64,000 nucleotides of DNA from positions 172,949 through 236,948 of the forward strand of contig FCOH02000009.1 in assembly GCA_001544595.2 (NCBI GenBank), written 5' to 3'. Position 1 is the stretch's first letter; the number at the start of each line of letters is the position of its first letter. Under the pieces are notes generated by a model. It was not told where the DNA came from. It ran no database searches and worked only from the letters and a program-made list of their open reading frames with translations. This DNA comes from Caballeronia peredens. GTDB taxonomy: Bacteria; Pseudomonadota; Gammaproteobacteria; Burkholderiales; Burkholderiaceae. A program made the translations under genes and the position numbers. Positions 20,095 through 30,730 of this stretch are shown here, piece by piece.

Positions 20095-20283
20095 CAGCGA
20101 AGGCTTGGTGAAATGAGTGCGGGCGCGCCATGAGAACCGACGCCGGTCTGTCATTTTACGCCGACGCACCAGCGCATCACCAATGGCACGTTGCCGCACG
20201 GGCCGATCACTCCGGCCACGCGTCGGATCGCTCGCAAAAATCTGCCGAAACGGTACGCGTCGAGAGAAAAATACGTTAAGTGT

Positions 20284-20312
20284 TTGTTCGCGCTTCGGAA
20301 TCCAGCTATAAT
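20284..20312 (+). promoter_or_regulatory. Promoter of the rpsP-rimM-trmD-rplS operon
   Basis: TTGTTC at 20284-20289 and TATAAT at 20307-20312 are separated by exactly 17 bases, 46 bases before the rpsP start. The -10 is a perfect match, the -35 keeps TTG. Confidence 0.75.
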
Positions 20313-20357
20313 CGCCTGTTCTCGTTGTTCCGAACCCCGGTTTTCAAGGATTTCAGC

Positions 20358-20612
20358 ATGGTCATCATCCGCTTGGCTCGTGGCGGCTCGAAAAAGCGCC
20401 CGTTCTACAACATCGTTGCAACCGACTCGCGTAGCCGCCGTGATGGCCGCTTCATCGAGCGCGTGGGCTTCTACAACCCGGTCGCCACGAAGGGCGAATC
20501 GCTGCGTATCGCTCAGGACCGCCTGACGTACTGGCAAGGCGTTGGCGCGCAACTGTCGCCGACCGTCGAGCGCCTGGTCAAGCAAGCTCAGCAAGCCCAG
20601 CCGGCTGCGTAA
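20358..20612 (+). CDS. rpsP: 30S ribosomal protein S16
   Basis: The 84-residue protein starts [20 protein letters not shown], the universal bS16 N-terminus, and has the typical [14 protein letters not shown] block. It assembles early into the 30S body. It is first in the rpsP-rimM-trmD-rplS operon that links ribosomal proteins with rRNA and tRNA maturation. Confidence 0.97.
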   Translation: MVIIRLARGGSKKRPFYNIVATDSRSRRDGRFIERVGFYNPVATKGESLRIAQDRLTYWQGVGAQLSPTVERLVKQAQQAQPAA

Positions 20613-20666
20613 GCCCGCTTGGTCGACACTGTACGAAACGCTCGAAACCTGCCCAAAGGTTCGCTG

Positions 20667-21425
20667 ATGTCTACGCGTGACTCGGAAACCGGCGGAAAGC
20701 CGGAAAACACCGCGGAGAAAGTCGGCCGAACGAAGCCGGGGCAAGATGAAGGTTCCGCCACGTTCGGCGCATTCGTCCGCAAGCCGGGCGCGCGCCGCGT
20801 GGCGGTCGACGTTTCGGGCACTGTTCCGGCCAGTGTTTCGTCCGGTCGCGAACCGGAAAGCGCAATCGAGCTGGTCGAGGCTTTGCCCGAAGACGCCGTC
20901 GAAGTCGGTTTCATTGCCGATGCATACGGTCTCAAGGGCTGGGTCAAGATCGTGCCCCACGCGAACGGCAAGCAGGGCGGCGACGCGCTGCTGAACGCGA
21001 AGCGCTGGTGGCTCGTGAAGGGCCGCGAACGCAAGTCCGTGCGCTGTCTGCAGTCGAAGGTGCATGCCGATACCATCGTCGCGCGCCTGGCCGGCTGTGA
21101 AGATCGCGACGCGGCCGTCGCGCTGAAAGGCCATGCGGTGCATATCGCGCGTGGCGATTTTCCCAAGCTCGACAGCGAAGACGAATTTTACTGGGTCGAT
21201 CTGATCGGCCTGGACGTCGAGAACGAGGCGGGCGTGGCGCTGGGCCGCGTCGCGGATCTGATCGACAACGGCGCCCATTCCATCCTGCGGATCGAGTATC
21301 CGGCTACAGACAAGGATGGCAAGCCCGATACCGGCGAGCGGCTGATTCCGTTCGTCGGCGTGTACGTGAAAACGGTGGACCGGGCGGCGAAGCGTATCGT
21401 CGTCGACTGGGACGCCGACTATTAA
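20667..21425 (+). CDS. rimM: Ribosome maturation factor RimM, N-terminally extended
   Basis: The ATG at 20667 gives 252 residues. The RimM N-terminal beta-barrel begins only around residue 75 ([20 protein letters not shown]) and is followed by a PRC-barrel domain ([28 protein letters not shown]). The first 70 or so residues are polar, low-complexity sequence absent from the 182-residue E. coli protein. RimM binds S19 and helps mature the 30S head. It sits between rpsP and trmD in the usual order. Confidence 0.94.
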   Translation: MSTRDSETGGKPENTAEKVGRTKPGQDEGSATFGAFVRKPGARRVAVDVSGTVPASVSSGREPESAIELVEALPEDAVEVGFIADAYGLKGWVKIVPHANGKQGGDALLNAKRWWLVKGRERKSVRCLQSKVHADTIVARLAGCEDRDAAVALKGHAVHIARGDFPKLDSEDEFYWVDLIGLDVENEAGVALGRVADLIDNGAHSILRIEYPATDKDGKPDTGERLIPFVGVYVKTVDRAAKRIVVDWDADY

Positions 21426-21452
21426 TTCGATGAGCAAGATACGGAGAGAGCG

Positions 21453-22223
21453 ATGCAGTTCGATGTCGTGACGCTCTTTCCCGAGATGTTTCGCGCGCTG
21501 ACCGACTGGGGCATCACCAGCCGGGCGGTGAAGCAGGAGCGCTTCGGTTTGCGTACGTGGAATCCGCGTGATTTCACGACCGACAACTATCGCACCGTCG
21601 ATGATCGCCCTTACGGCGGCGGCCCCGGCATGGTGATGCTGGCGCGTCCGCTGGAAGACGCCATTCACGCGGCGAAGGCGGCGCAGCGCGAGCAGGGCAT
21701 CGCGTCGACGCGCGTCGTGATGATGTCGCCGCAAGGTGCGAAGCTGGACCACGACCGCGTGATGCGGTTCGTGCAGGAACCCGGTCTCGTGCTGCTGTGC
21801 GGCCGTTACGAAGCGATCGATCAACGCCTGATCGACCGTGAAGTGGACGAAGAAGTGAGCCTCGGCGACTTCGTGCTGTCCGGCGGCGAGCTGCCGGCGA
21901 TGGCGCTGATGGACGCGGTAGTCCGCCAGTTGCCCGGCGTGCTGAACGACGCGCAGTCGGCGGTGCAGGACAGTTTTGTCGACGTATTGCTCGATTGTCC
22001 GCACTACACGCGGCCGGAAGAATACGAAGGCGTGCGCGTTCCCGATGTGCTGCTCGGCGGCCATCACAAGGAAATCGACGCCTGGCGCAGGCGTGAAGCA
22101 TTGCGCAATACGTTCGCCAAGCGGCCCGATCTGATCGGCCGGGCGCGCAAGAACAAGATGTTGAGCCGTGCCGACGAGGCGTGGCTTGCAGAACTCGCGA
22201 AGGAAGCGTCGAAGCCTGCATAG
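21453..22223 (+). CDS. trmD: tRNA (guanine-37-N1)-methyltransferase
   Basis: The 256-residue SPOUT-class enzyme shows the family start ([11 protein letters not shown]), the knot region that binds S-adenosylmethionine ([30 protein letters not shown]) and the C-terminal tRNA-binding helices. It methylates G37 next to the anticodon and so prevents frameshifting. An AGGAGAG-like ribosome-binding site precedes the ATG. Confidence 0.97.
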   Translation: MQFDVVTLFPEMFRALTDWGITSRAVKQERFGLRTWNPRDFTTDNYRTVDDRPYGGGPGMVMLARPLEDAIHAAKAAQREQGIASTRVVMMSPQGAKLDHDRVMRFVQEPGLVLLCGRYEAIDQRLIDREVDEEVSLGDFVLSGGELPAMALMDAVVRQLPGVLNDAQSAVQDSFVDVLLDCPHYTRPEEYEGVRVPDVLLGGHHKEIDAWRRREALRNTFAKRPDLIGRARKNKMLSRADEAWLAELAKEASKPA

Positions 22224-22354
22224 GTTTCGAGCTGACGAGCGGGAAAATGGGGGCGCCGTCTGAACCTCGGCGCCTGAAGCAAACCCATCCTCTACCGGGG
22301 CCTCAACGACATTCGAGGCACGCAACTCCGGCAAGATGGCACAAGGAGTCAGTA

Positions 22355-22744
22355 ATGAATCTGATTGAGCAACTCGAGAAGGAAGAGATCGCACGCGTTC
22401 TGGGCGAGAAGACCATCCCCGACTTCGCGCCGGGCGATACCGTCATCGTCAACGTGAACGTCGTCGAAGGTACGCGCAAGCGTGTCCAGGCTTACGAAGG
22501 CGTTGTCATCGCGAAGCGTAACCGTGGCCTGAACTCGAACTTCATCGTCCGCAAGATTTCTTCGGGCGAAGGCGTCGAGCGTACGTTCCAGACTTACTCG
22601 CCGCTGCTCGCCAGCATCGTCGTGAAGCGCCGTGGTGACGTTCGCCGCGCGAAGCTTTACTACCTGCGCGAGCGTTCGGGCAAGTCGGCTCGAATCAAGG
22701 AAAAGCTGTTCACGAAGGATCGTGCAGCCGCCGCCGCGGAGTAA
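22355..22744 (+). CDS. rplS: 50S ribosomal protein L19
   Basis: The ATG at 22355, preceded by ACAAGGAG, yields a 129-residue bL19 ([59 protein letters not shown]). It lies at the 30S-50S interface. It is last in the operon and a terminator follows directly. Confidence 0.97.
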   Translation: MNLIEQLEKEEIARVLGEKTIPDFAPGDTVIVNVNVVEGTRKRVQAYEGVVIAKRNRGLNSNFIVRKISSGEGVERTFQTYSPLLASIVVKRRGDVRRAKLYYLRERSGKSARIKEKLFTKDRAAAAAE

Positions 22745-22766
22745 GTTTCAAGGCAGCGTCGCACCG

Positions 22767-22798
22767 GAAAAAGCACCCCTCGCGGGTGCTTTTTTCTT
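22767..22798 (+). terminator. Rho-independent terminator after rplS
   Basis: AGCACCC and GGGTGCT pair around a 5-base loop and are followed by six T residues, closing the rpsP-rplS operon. Confidence 0.9.
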
Positions 22799-22841
22799 TG
22801 GTGTGTTCAAATCGTATCTTCGACATCCAAGCTGCCTACCC

Positions 22842-23543
22842 GTGTCCACCGGCAAGACATCGACTCCGCGCATTCTCGAACCCGAACGCATGCCCGTGCT
22901 CTCCACGGGCGCATCGCTGCCACCCATTCCGTCCGAACGGCTCACGCCCGAGGGCTTGCGCGCGCGCTTCGGGCAGACGCTCGAATGGACGCAGGAAGCG
23001 CCCGAGCAGCGCATCAAGGCGATCGGCGGCGATCCGCGCGTCGCGGCGGTGCTCGTGGCGCTCGTCGTGCGCGAGGGCGGCCTGACCGTGCTGCTCACGC
23101 AGCGGGCCGACCATCTGTCGGACCACGCGGGCCAGATCAGCTTTCCCGGCGGACGCCAGGAACCCGAAGACGCCGACGCCGCCGCCACCGCGCTGCGCGA
23201 AGCGCGCGAGGAAGTGGGCCTCGACGCCGCGCACTGCGAAGTCATCGGCGCGATGCCCGAGTACCTGACGGGCACGGGATTTCGCGTGACGCCGGTCGTC
23301 GCGCTCGTCTATCCGCCGTTTTCGCTGAAGGCCGACACACGCGAAGTTGCCGACATCTTCGAAGTGCCGCTCGCCTGGCTCATGGATTCGGCCAACCACG
23401 AAGTGCGCGTGTTTCGCTGGGAAGGCGGCGAACGTCGTTTTTTCGCCATGCCCTATACACCGGGTGAAGGAAAGGCTCCTTATTTCATCTGGGGCGCAAC
23501 GGCCGGTATGTTGCGCAATTTCTACCGCTTCCTCGCCGCTTGA
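22842..23543 (+). CDS. CoA-pyrophosphatase-type Nudix hydrolase
   Basis: The Nudix box (GGRQEPEDADAAATALREAR followed by EEVGL) and the upstream CoA-hydrolase signature (LLTQRADHLSDHAGQISFPG) identify the NUDT7/YeaB subgroup that splits coenzyme A and its derivatives to phosphopantetheine and 3',5'-ADP. Starts at GTG 22842 (233 residues) or ATG 22890 (217 residues) are both possible; still longer forms would run through the rplS terminator. It likely acts in the cytosol on oxidised or surplus CoA. Confidence 0.88.
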   Translation: MSTGKTSTPRILEPERMPVLSTGASLPPIPSERLTPEGLRARFGQTLEWTQEAPEQRIKAIGGDPRVAAVLVALVVREGGLTVLLTQRADHLSDHAGQISFPGGRQEPEDADAAATALREAREEVGLDAAHCEVIGAMPEYLTGTGFRVTPVVALVYPPFSLKADTREVADIFEVPLAWLMDSANHEVRVFRWEGGERRFFAMPYTPGEGKAPYFIWGATAGMLRNFYRFLAA

Positions 23544-23669
23544 GGCTCGCGGCGCAAAAAGTCCGCGCGCTAGCGCCGGCACGCGCAAATCTCTGGCGCG
23601 CTAAACGCAACAGGCGCTGTGCTATCGTTACGCGAAACTCGAACTAAACCGACTGTTTCGGCGCTTCGC

Positions 23670-24608
23670 ATGACTTTTTTCTCTGTATTGCTGGCTCTCG
23701 TCATTGAGCAGATGCGCGCGTTATCGCCGCACAATCCAATTTCGGCGCTGCTTCAATATCACGCGGAATCCACCGCGCACGGATTCGATGCCGGCAAGCA
23801 GAAGCACGGCATCGTCGCGTGGCTGGTCGTGGTGCTGCCGTGGACGCTGGTCGTCGGGCTCGTCTATTACGTGCTCTACCGGATCAATTTCGTGCTGGCG
23901 TTCTTGTGGAACGTCGTCATCGTTTATTTCACGCTCGGTTTCCGGCAATTCAGCCACTATTTCACCGACATCCATCTCGCGCTCAACAACGACGACGTGC
24001 CCCGCGCGCGCGAGGTGCTGAACGAATGGACCGGCCTCGATACGGTCGACATGCCCGTCAGTGAAATCGTGCGTCATACGCTCGTGCACGCGGTGGTCGC
24101 GTCGCACCGGCATGTGTTCGGCGTGTTCTTCTGGTTCCTGATTCCGATCGGGCCGGCGGGCGCGGTGCTGTATCGCATCGCCGAATATCTGGCGCGCGCG
24201 TGGTCCAAGCCGGATCCGGAGCGCACGGCGGAGTTCTCGTCGTTCGCGCAGCGCGCGTTCTTCGTGATCGACTGGGTGCCGGCGCGTCTCACCGCGCTCG
24301 GCTTTGCGATCGTCGGCAATTTCGAGGATGCGATCTACGCATGGCGCAACCATGCGCGCCAGTGGCCGGACGCCAACGAAGGCGTGCTGCTCGCGGCGGG
24401 CAGCGGCGCGCTGGGCGCGCGTCTCGCGGGTCCGCTTGCCGAACCGCTTTCGGTCGAGGCGCTCGCTGTCGGCGATGCAAGCCCGCTGCCCGTCGGCGAC
24501 GACTGCACGCCGCGCACACTGCAATCGGCGGTCGGGCTGGTGTGGCGCGCGGTGATTCTGTGGATGCTGCTTCTGCTGATGCTGACCATTGCCGTGTGGC
24601 TGGCCTAG
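23670..24608 (+). CDS. CobD/CbiB-family membrane protein
   Basis: The ATG at 23670 gives a 312-residue protein with about five hydrophobic segments and CbiB-family features: an N-terminal FFSVLLALVIEQ helix, VYFTLGFRQFSHYF and WPDANEGVLLAAGSGALGARL. CbiB attaches the aminopropanol arm in cobalamin synthesis, but no other cobalamin genes are nearby, and such solitary copies occur next to the Nudix gene in this lineage. The true function is therefore uncertain; AmpE-like roles are also conceivable. Confidence 0.75.
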   Translation: MTFFSVLLALVIEQMRALSPHNPISALLQYHAESTAHGFDAGKQKHGIVAWLVVVLPWTLVVGLVYYVLYRINFVLAFLWNVVIVYFTLGFRQFSHYFTDIHLALNNDDVPRAREVLNEWTGLDTVDMPVSEIVRHTLVHAVVASHRHVFGVFFWFLIPIGPAGAVLYRIAEYLARAWSKPDPERTAEFSSFAQRAFFVIDWVPARLTALGFAIVGNFEDAIYAWRNHARQWPDANEGVLLAAGSGALGARLAGPLAEPLSVEALAVGDASPLPVGDDCTPRTLQSAVGLVWRAVILWMLLLLMLTIAVWLA

Positions 24609-24614
24609 TCATCG

Positions 24615-24938
24615 TCAATCGTCAAATGGATCGCGCGCCGTCTGGCACTGCCAGCAGACGGTGAATTGCGGCTCCAGCCATTCGCCGCATTGCTTGCACT
24701 TCCAGGGCCGGGCGTTCGCGTCCGGCCCTTTTCGCGCGCGCTCCAGCAAGCGCAACGCCAGGCTTTCGTCGCGCTCGTCGACGATCCAGATTTCCGGCGC
24801 GCACTGATCCGCCGGAATCTCCCCCATCGCGCCGTTCAGATAGCGATTGTGCAGCTCGCACGGCACGCCCGCGGTCGCCAGCACGTTCACCCAGTGCTGC
24901 GCCGTGATCAGGTTGGGCGCGCGCGTGAGCCGTTTCAT
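24615..24938 (-). CDS. DUF2007-like protein with C-terminal zinc ribbon
   Basis: The 107-residue protein begins at the ATG at 24938, overlapping the stop of rsgA (ATGA). The first 70 residues match the putative signal-transducing DUF2007 fold ([34 protein letters not shown]). The C-terminus has two CxxC pairs (CKQCGEW, CWQCQTA), a small zinc ribbon. No function is known. It is last in the M48-rsgA-DUF2007 operon. Confidence 0.78.
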   Translation of the reverse strand: MKRLTRAPNLITAQHWVNVLATAGVPCELHNRYLNGAMGEIPADQCAPEIWIVDERDESLALRLLERARKGPDANARPWKCKQCGEWLEPQFTVCWQCQTARDPFDD

Positions 24939-25870
24939 CGAACGATTTGACTCGCTTCGTGGACGAGTTGCGCATAGAGCGCGTGACGCTCGGGCCGGAT
25001 CTTGCCGTCGTCGACCGCTTCGAGCACCGCGCAGCCGGGCTCCTGCAAATGATGGCAGTTGTAGAAGCGGCAATGTCCGAGATACGGCCGGAAATCCGCG
25101 AAGGCGCGCTCGAGCTGACCCTCGGTCAGATGGTGCAGCCCGAATTCCTGAAAGCCCGGCGAGTCGATGAGCGAGCCGCCGCCGGGCAGGTCGTAGAGGC
25201 GCGTGAACGTGGTGGTGTGACGACCGCTGTTGAGCGCCGACGAAATCTCGCGCGTGGCGGCGTCCGCGTCCGGGACGAGCAGATTCACCAGCGTCGATTT
25301 ACCCATGCCGGACTGGCCGAGCAGGATCGTCGAGCGGTCTTTCAGGCGCGCGTCGAGTTGCGGGTGGACGTCGCCGGGCGCCATTTTCGCGGACAGCTCG
25401 ATCACCGTGTAGCCGAGCGCGCGATACGGCGCGAGACGCTCGCGCGCGAGCGCAAGCGCGCTTTGCACGTCGATCTTGTTCAGCACGATGAGCGATTCGA
25501 GCCCGTGCGCCTCCGCCGCGATCAGCGCGCGCCCGAGCAGGTCTTCGCTGAAGTGCGGTTCGGTCGCGAGCACGATCAGCAACTGGTCGAGATTCGCGGC
25601 GAAGAGCTTCGACTTGAACTGATCCGAGCGATACAGCAGATTGCGCCGCTCGCCGATCTCGACGATCACACCCTGATCCGCCGACGACTGCTCGTAGATC
25701 ACGCGATCGCCGACGGCGACCTCGCTTTTCTTGCCGCGCGGAAAGCACTGAAGCATCGGGGCTTCGTGTTCCGGCATGACGAGATAGTGCCGGCCGTGGG
25801 CGGCGATCACCGTACCCGCGAGGCGATCGCCTGCCGATACGCGGCCCTTTCGCGGTGCGCCGCGCGTCAT
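24935..25870 (-). CDS. rsgA: Small ribosomal subunit biogenesis GTPase RsgA
   Basis: The 311-residue protein is a circularly permuted GTPase: an OB-fold comes first, then G4 (LNKIDV), G1 (GQSGMGKST) and G3 (DSPGFQEFG), and finally a zinc-binding motif ([14 protein letters not shown]). RsgA hydrolyses GTP on the 30S subunit to release RbfA and check late assembly. Both ends overlap neighbours by 4 bases (ATGA), showing a tight operon with the M48 peptidase upstream. Confidence 0.95.
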   Translation of the reverse strand: MTRGAPRKGRVSAGDRLAGTVIAAHGRHYLVMPEHEAPMLQCFPRGKKSEVAVGDRVIYEQSSADQGVIVEIGERRNLLYRSDQFKSKLFAANLDQLLIVLATEPHFSEDLLGRALIAAEAHGLESLIVLNKIDVQSALALARERLAPYRALGYTVIELSAKMAPGDVHPQLDARLKDRSTILLGQSGMGKSTLVNLLVPDADAATREISSALNSGRHTTTFTRLYDLPGGGSLIDSPGFQEFGLHHLTEGQLERAFADFRPYLGHCRFYNCHHLQEPGCAVLEAVDDGKIRPERHALYAQLVHEASQIVR

Positions 25871-27135
25871 GCGGCGTGCTGCATCAGACGGTCGATGCGC
25901 TGCGAGGCGGGCGGATGCGAGTAATAGAACGCGGTGTAGATCGGATCGGGCGTGAGCGTCGACGCGTTGTCTTCGTAGAGTTTCACGAGCGCGTTCACGA
26001 GATCCTTCGGATCGGTCTGGCTCGCGGCGAAGGCATCGGCTTCGAATTCGTTCTTGCGCGACGTGAGGCTGCCGAGCGGCGTGATGAAAAACATGAACAC
26101 AGGCAGCACGAGCATGAAGAGCACGAGCGCGAGCCCGTTATTGCTGCCGACGAGCGACGGCCGCACGCCCAGGCCTTCGTAAAACCATGTCGTCTGCACG
26201 AGCCAGCCGAGCAGCGCGAGCATCGCGAGGCTGATGCCGAACATCACGATCATCAGCTTCAGTACGTGACGGCGCTTGAAGTGCCCAAGTTCGTGCGCGA
26301 GCACCGCCTCGATTTCGCTGCCGGACAGACGTGCAAGCAGGGTATCGAAGAACACGATGCGCTTGGCCGCGCCGAAGCCGGTGAAATACGCGTTGCCGTG
26401 CGCGGAGCGGCGGCTGCCGTCCATCACGAACAGACCCTTGGCGGCGAAGCCCGTGCGCGACATGAGACTCGTGATGCGCGCGACGAGCGCTTCGTCCTTG
26501 AGCGGCTCGAACTTGTTGAAGAGCGGGGCGATGAACGTCGGATAGATGATCATCGCGAGCAACTGGAACGCGACCCAGACCATCCACGTCCAGAGCCACC
26601 AGAAGGTGCCGGCGCGGTCCATCAGCCAGACGGTGAGCAGCAGCAGCGGCGCGCCGATCACGACGGCGAGCACGGTGCCTTTCACGAGATCGACGAAAAA
26701 CAGCTTCTTCGACATGCGATTGAAGCCGAACTTCTCCTCGATCACAAAATGGCGGATGTAATCGAACGGCAGGTCGATGACGCTCGTGATCGCGACCACC
26801 GACGCCACCAGCGCGATCTGTCCGAGATAGCCGCGCCCGAGCCAGTCCGAAATGGCGAGATCGAGCGCCTGGACGCCGCCGAGCAAAGTCAGCGCGACGA
26901 GCACGACCGCGCTCGTGACGACCTCGATCATCGTGAGGCGCGTGCGCTCGACGGTGTAGTCCGCGGCGCGCTGATGCGCGGCGAGCGGGATCGTGGCGGA
27001 AAACTGTGCGGGCACGCCGTTGCGGTGCGCGGCGACGTAGCGGATCTGGCGCGACGCGAGCCAGAGCTTGGTCGAGACCATCGCGACCAGGGCGACGACG
27101 AAGATCGTCGAGAAAGCGAGTGTGAGGTTGGTCAT
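25867..27135 (-). CDS. M48 family membrane metallopeptidase (Ste24/CAAX-protease type)
   Basis: The 422-residue protein has several hydrophobic segments and the zinc motif [10 protein letters not shown], with the third ligand in the region NEFEADAFA, both typical of the Ste24p CAAX-protease family. It is an inner-membrane protease; substrates in bacteria are unknown but quality control of membrane proteins is suspected. It is divergent from orn and forms an operon with rsgA. Confidence 0.88.
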   Translation of the reverse strand: MTNLTLAFSTIFVVALVAMVSTKLWLASRQIRYVAAHRNGVPAQFSATIPLAAHQRAADYTVERTRLTMIEVVTSAVVLVALTLLGGVQALDLAISDWLGRGYLGQIALVASVVAITSVIDLPFDYIRHFVIEEKFGFNRMSKKLFFVDLVKGTVLAVVIGAPLLLLTVWLMDRAGTFWWLWTWMVWVAFQLLAMIIYPTFIAPLFNKFEPLKDEALVARITSLMSRTGFAAKGLFVMDGSRRSAHGNAYFTGFGAAKRIVFFDTLLARLSGSEIEAVLAHELGHFKRRHVLKLMIVMFGISLAMLALLGWLVQTTWFYEGLGVRPSLVGSNNGLALVLFMLVLPVFMFFITPLGSLTSRKNEFEADAFAASQTDPKDLVNALVKLYEDNASTLTPDPIYTAFYYSHPPASQRIDRLMQHAA

Positions 27136-27251
27136 CCGGGAATCCGATTGGACTATGCGAGAATTATAGGTTCTTGGCCGTGCCCACGCGCAGCGATCAA
27201 ATCCAGCCGATGGCAGCCGCGCACGGCGTCACCCTTTCTCAGGCCGCTTTC

Positions 27252-27878
27252 ATGACCGACATCCCCGAACCCGCGAACGACGCAACCAGCGACGCAGCAG
27301 AAAACGCGCTCGTGCGCAGCGACATGAATCTCGTCTGGCTCGACATGGAGATGACCGGTCTCGAACCCGACAACGACCGTATCATCGAGATCGCGGTGGT
27401 CGTGACGAATTCGACGCTCGACAAGATGGTGGAGGGGCCCGTGCTCGCGATCCATCAGTCGGACGAAACGCTCGGCCGCATGGACGAGTGGAACCGCAAC
27501 ACGCACGGCCGCTCGGGACTGATCGAGCGCGTGAAGGCATCGACGGTGGACGAAGCCGAGGCCACGCGCCAGATCCGCGATTTTCTCGGCCAGTACGTGC
27601 CGCCCGGCAAATCGCCGATGTGCGGCAACTCGATTTGCCAGGATCGCCGCTTCATGGCGCGCTGGATGCCGGAACTGGAGACGTTCTTCCATTACCGCAA
27701 CCTCGATGTCAGCACCTTGAAGGAACTGTGCCGCCGCTGGCAGCCGGCGATCTACAAGGGCTTCCAGAAGCGCGCGATGCACACGGCGCTCGCCGACATC
27801 CATGAATCGATCGACGAACTCAAGTATTACCGCGAGCATTTCCTGATTCCGTCGGCGCCGGCCGCGGGCGCGGCCTAG
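27252..27878 (+). CDS. orn: Oligoribonuclease
   Basis: I take the ATG at 27252 (208 residues); an in-frame start at 27174 would add a poor leader. The DEDDh exonuclease motifs are visible: WLDMEMTGL (Exo I), [10 protein letters not shown] (Exo II) and [18 protein letters not shown] (Exo III with His). Orn degrades 2-nt RNAs, including pGpG from c-di-GMP breakdown. Its stop overlaps the convergent moaB-like gene by 4 bases. Confidence 0.95.
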   Translation: MTDIPEPANDATSDAAENALVRSDMNLVWLDMEMTGLEPDNDRIIEIAVVVTNSTLDKMVEGPVLAIHQSDETLGRMDEWNRNTHGRSGLIERVKASTVDEAEATRQIRDFLGQYVPPGKSPMCGNSICQDRRFMARWMPELETFFHYRNLDVSTLKELCRRWQPAIYKGFQKRAMHTALADIHESIDELKYYREHFLIPSAPAAGAA

Positions 27879-28531
27879 TTCTTCGGCGCGCGGACGGCGT
27901 TCTTCGGCCGGAACGCGGCGACCGTTTCGGCCCGCGTTTCGATATACGGCCCGCCGATCAGGTCGATGCAATACGGCACCGCCGCGAAAATGCCGGGCAC
28001 TTTCGTCTTGCCGTCCGCGTCTTTCAGGCCTTCGAGCGTCTCGCGGATCGACTTCGGCTGTCCTGGCAGATTGATGATCAGCGCGGCGTGATCCGTCGTT
28101 TCCCGGATCACCGCGACCTGTCGCGAAAGAATCGCGGTCGGCACGAAATTCAGGCTGATCTGGCGCATTTGCTCGCCGAAGCCGGGCATGGGCCGGGTGG
28201 CGACAGCGAGCGTCGCTTCGGGCGTCACGTCGCGGCGCGCGGGGCCGGTGCCGCCCGTTGTCAGGACGAGATCGCAGCCGTGCGTGTCGACGAGTTCGAC
28301 GAGCGTCGCGGAAATGGTCGCGGCGTCGTCCTGAATCAGGCGCGTCTCGGCGCGCCAGGGCGTGGTGAGCGCGTCGCCCAGCCACGCCTGCAGCGACGGC
28401 AAGCCCTTGTCTTCGTAGACGCCGAGCGATGCGCGATCGCTGATCGACACCAGCCCGACGATCAGCTCGTCCGGATGATTACGCGTCGGTTTCGTCACGG
28501 CCGTCCTCGTCGTGGTCGTCGTAATCGTCAT
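27875..28531 (-). CDS. mog: Molybdopterin adenylyltransferase (Mog/MoaB)
   Basis: The 218-residue protein has a MoCF_biosynth fold with [17 protein letters not shown] and [14 protein letters not shown], both conserved in MogA/MoaB. It would activate molybdopterin by adenylylation before molybdate insertion. The first 20 residues are a polar Thr-rich extension. Its 5' end overlaps the yjgA coding region by 53 bases on the same strand, so the first in-frame ATG may be too early and the real start may be closer to residue 20. Confidence 0.87.
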   Translation of the reverse strand: MTITTTTTRTAVTKPTRNHPDELIVGLVSISDRASLGVYEDKGLPSLQAWLGDALTTPWRAETRLIQDDAATISATLVELVDTHGCDLVLTTGGTGPARRDVTPEATLAVATRPMPGFGEQMRQISLNFVPTAILSRQVAVIRETTDHAALIINLPGQPKSIRETLEGLKDADGKTKVPGIFAAVPYCIDLIGGPYIETRAETVAAFRPKNAVRAPKN

Positions 28532-29102
28532 CGGTGTCGTCGTTGTCCGCGCCCGCCGCGTTCTTGATCCACTGGAACAGCTCGCGGAAATAGCGCGGCG
28601 GCTTTTGCTGCTCGCGTTCGCGGCGCGCGTTGCGGATCAGCGTGCGGCCTTCCTGCGGATCGACGCCCGGATGCTTGCGGATGAATTCGGTGAGCGCGGC
28701 GTCGTCGGCGAGCAGTTGTTCGCGCGTGCGCTCGATCCAGTGCAGCCGCGCCGTTTCGGACTTGTTCACGCCGCGTTGCGTGTCGAGCGCGGTGCGCAGC
28801 GCGCCGATTTCGTCTTCGCTCAGCGAGCGCATGATCTTGCCGACATACTGCAACTGACGGCGCTTGCCTTCGTGATCGGTGATGCGGCGCGCCTCGCGCA
28901 CGGCGTCGCCGAGATCCTCGGGCATCGGCATGCGTTTGAGCGCGTCTTTGGGCAGTGCGATGAGCGCCTCGCCCAGCTCCTGCAGCGCGTGCATTTCGCG
29001 CTTCAGCTGGGATTTGCTCGGGCGGTCGTAGCCGTTGTCGTCGGCGTCGCGCTCGTCGTCGCGGCCGGCATCGATCGGTTGAATGCGGGTTTTACGGTTC
29101 AT
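28479..29102 (-). CDS. darP: Ribosome-associated protein YjgA (DarP, DUF615)
   Basis: The ATG at 29102 gives 207 residues. The all-helical DUF615 core runs from [19 protein letters not shown] to about residue 170 ([26 protein letters not shown]), followed by an Asp-rich acidic tail. YjgA binds late 50S assembly intermediates in E. coli. It is divergent from pmbA and precedes the mog gene. Confidence 0.9.
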   Translation of the reverse strand: MNRKTRIQPIDAGRDDERDADDNGYDRPSKSQLKREMHALQELGEALIALPKDALKRMPMPEDLGDAVREARRITDHEGKRRQLQYVGKIMRSLSEDEIGALRTALDTQRGVNKSETARLHWIERTREQLLADDAALTEFIRKHPGVDPQEGRTLIRNARREREQQKPPRYFRELFQWIKNAAGADNDDTDDDYDDHDEDGRDETDA

Positions 29103-29303
29103 TCCGACATTGTAGCTTGCGGCGCATGCCGCCCGAGCCTGCGACAACGCTCGGCGGGTGAATGCACGCCGTCCTTGCTATGATCGCGAGATACGTTAAT
29201 CCCGCCATTCGACGCTCACCTCGCGAGCGGTTCGGGCCGGGACTCCCGAAGCAACCACGACATGTGCGGGCGCGCGCCGCCCGACTTCCAAAGGCAACTC
29301 AAC

Positions 29304-30674
29304 ATGGCAGCAGACATGGACGTCAAGCAACGCTATTTCCCGCATACGCAGGACGAGCTGAAGGAGATCGCTTCCGACATCCTGCGGTACGCCAGGGAAC
29401 TCGGCGCGAGCGATGCCGCCACCGAAATCTCGGAGGGCGACGGCCTCTCGGTGAGCGTGCGGCGCGGCGAAGTCGAAACGATCGAGCACAACCGCGACAA
29501 GATGGTCGGCGTGACGGTGTTCATCGGCAAGAAGCGCGGCAACGCGAGCACCGCCGACTTCACGCGCGACGCACTGCGCGACACGGTCGCCGCCGCCTAC
29601 AACATCGCGCGCTTCACCGCCGAAGACACCGCGGCCGGGCTCGCCGAAGAAGAACTGCTGGAAAAGGCGCCGCAGGACCTCGATCTCTATCATCCGTGGG
29701 ACATCGACGCCGAAGAGGCCGCCGAAATCGCGCGCCGCGCCGAGGCCGCGGCGTTCGCCGTCGACAAGCGCGTGACCAATTCGGAAGGCGCGAGCGTGTC
29801 GGCGCAGCACTCGCAGTTCGTGCTGGCCACGTCGCGCGGCTTCATCGCGGGCTATCCGTACTCGCGGCATTACATCGCGTGCGCGCCGATCGCGGCGAGC
29901 GGGCGCGACATGCAGCGCGACGACTGGTACACCTCGAAGCGCGACGCCGCCGGTCTCGCCGCGCCGGAAGCGGTCGGCCGGTACGCCGCGGAACGCGCGC
30001 TCGCGCGTCTGAACGCCCGGAGCCTCGACACGCGCAAGTGCCGCGTGCTCTTCGAGGCGCCGCTCGCGGCGGGCATCCTCGGCGCGTTCGTGCAGGCCGT
30101 GAGCGGCGGCGCGCTGTATCGCAAGACCACCTTTCTCGTCGACAGTCTCGGCAAGCCGGTGTTCGCGCCGCATATTCAGATCGTCGAGGATCCGCACGTG
30201 AAGGGCGGCATGGGCAGCGCGCCGTTCGACGAGGAAGGCGTGCGCACGCAGCGGCGCAACGTGGTCGAGGACGGCGTCGTGCAGGGCTATTTCCTGTCGA
30301 CGTATTCGGCGCGAAAGCTCGGCATGAAGACGACCGGCAACGCCGGCGGCTCGCACAATCTCACGATGAAGAGCACGCACACGAAGCCCGAAGACGACTT
30401 CGAAGCGATGCTCAAGAAGCTCGGCACCGGCTTGCTGCTGACGGAGCTGATGGGGCAGGGCGTGAACTACGTGACGGGCGATTACTCGCGCGGCGCGTCG
30501 GGCTTCTGGGTCGAGAACGGCAAGATCCAGCACGCGGTCGAGGAAATCACGGTGGCGAGCACGCTGCAGGAGATGTTCCGCCACATCGAGGCGATCGGCG
30601 CGGATACCGTCGTGCGCGGCACGAAGGAAATCGGCTCGGTGCTGATCGAGCGCATGACCATCGCGGGACAGTGA
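29304..30674 (+). CDS. pmbA: Metalloprotease PmbA (TldE)
   Basis: The ATG at 29304 is preceded by AAAGG at good distance and yields 456 residues, close to the E. coli length of 450. Family blocks include the N-terminal helix (ELKEIASDILRYARELGAS), GMGSAPFDEEG and NYVTGDYSRGASGFWVENG. TldE/PmbA forms a complex with TldD that matures or degrades small peptides such as microcin B17 and CcdA. A terminator follows 30 bases downstream. Confidence 0.93.
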   Translation: MAADMDVKQRYFPHTQDELKEIASDILRYARELGASDAATEISEGDGLSVSVRRGEVETIEHNRDKMVGVTVFIGKKRGNASTADFTRDALRDTVAAAYNIARFTAEDTAAGLAEEELLEKAPQDLDLYHPWDIDAEEAAEIARRAEAAAFAVDKRVTNSEGASVSAQHSQFVLATSRGFIAGYPYSRHYIACAPIAASGRDMQRDDWYTSKRDAAGLAAPEAVGRYAAERALARLNARSLDTRKCRVLFEAPLAAGILGAFVQAVSGGALYRKTTFLVDSLGKPVFAPHIQIVEDPHVKGGMGSAPFDEEGVRTQRRNVVEDGVVQGYFLSTYSARKLGMKTTGNAGGSHNLTMKSTHTKPEDDFEAMLKKLGTGLLLTELMGQGVNYVTGDYSRGASGFWVENGKIQHAVEEITVASTLQEMFRHIEAIGADTVVRGTKEIGSVLIERMTIAGQ

Positions 30675-30704
30675 TCCGCATTCGCCGATAGCGAAGACGC
30701 CGCA

Positions 30705-30730
30705 GGCCCCGGAGTTCCGGGGCCTTTTTT
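30705..30730 (+). terminator. Rho-independent terminator after pmbA
   Basis: GGCCCCGGA and (T)CCGGGGCC pair around a 3-base loop and are followed by six T residues. It abuts the stop codon of the convergent folA gene. Confidence 0.9.
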
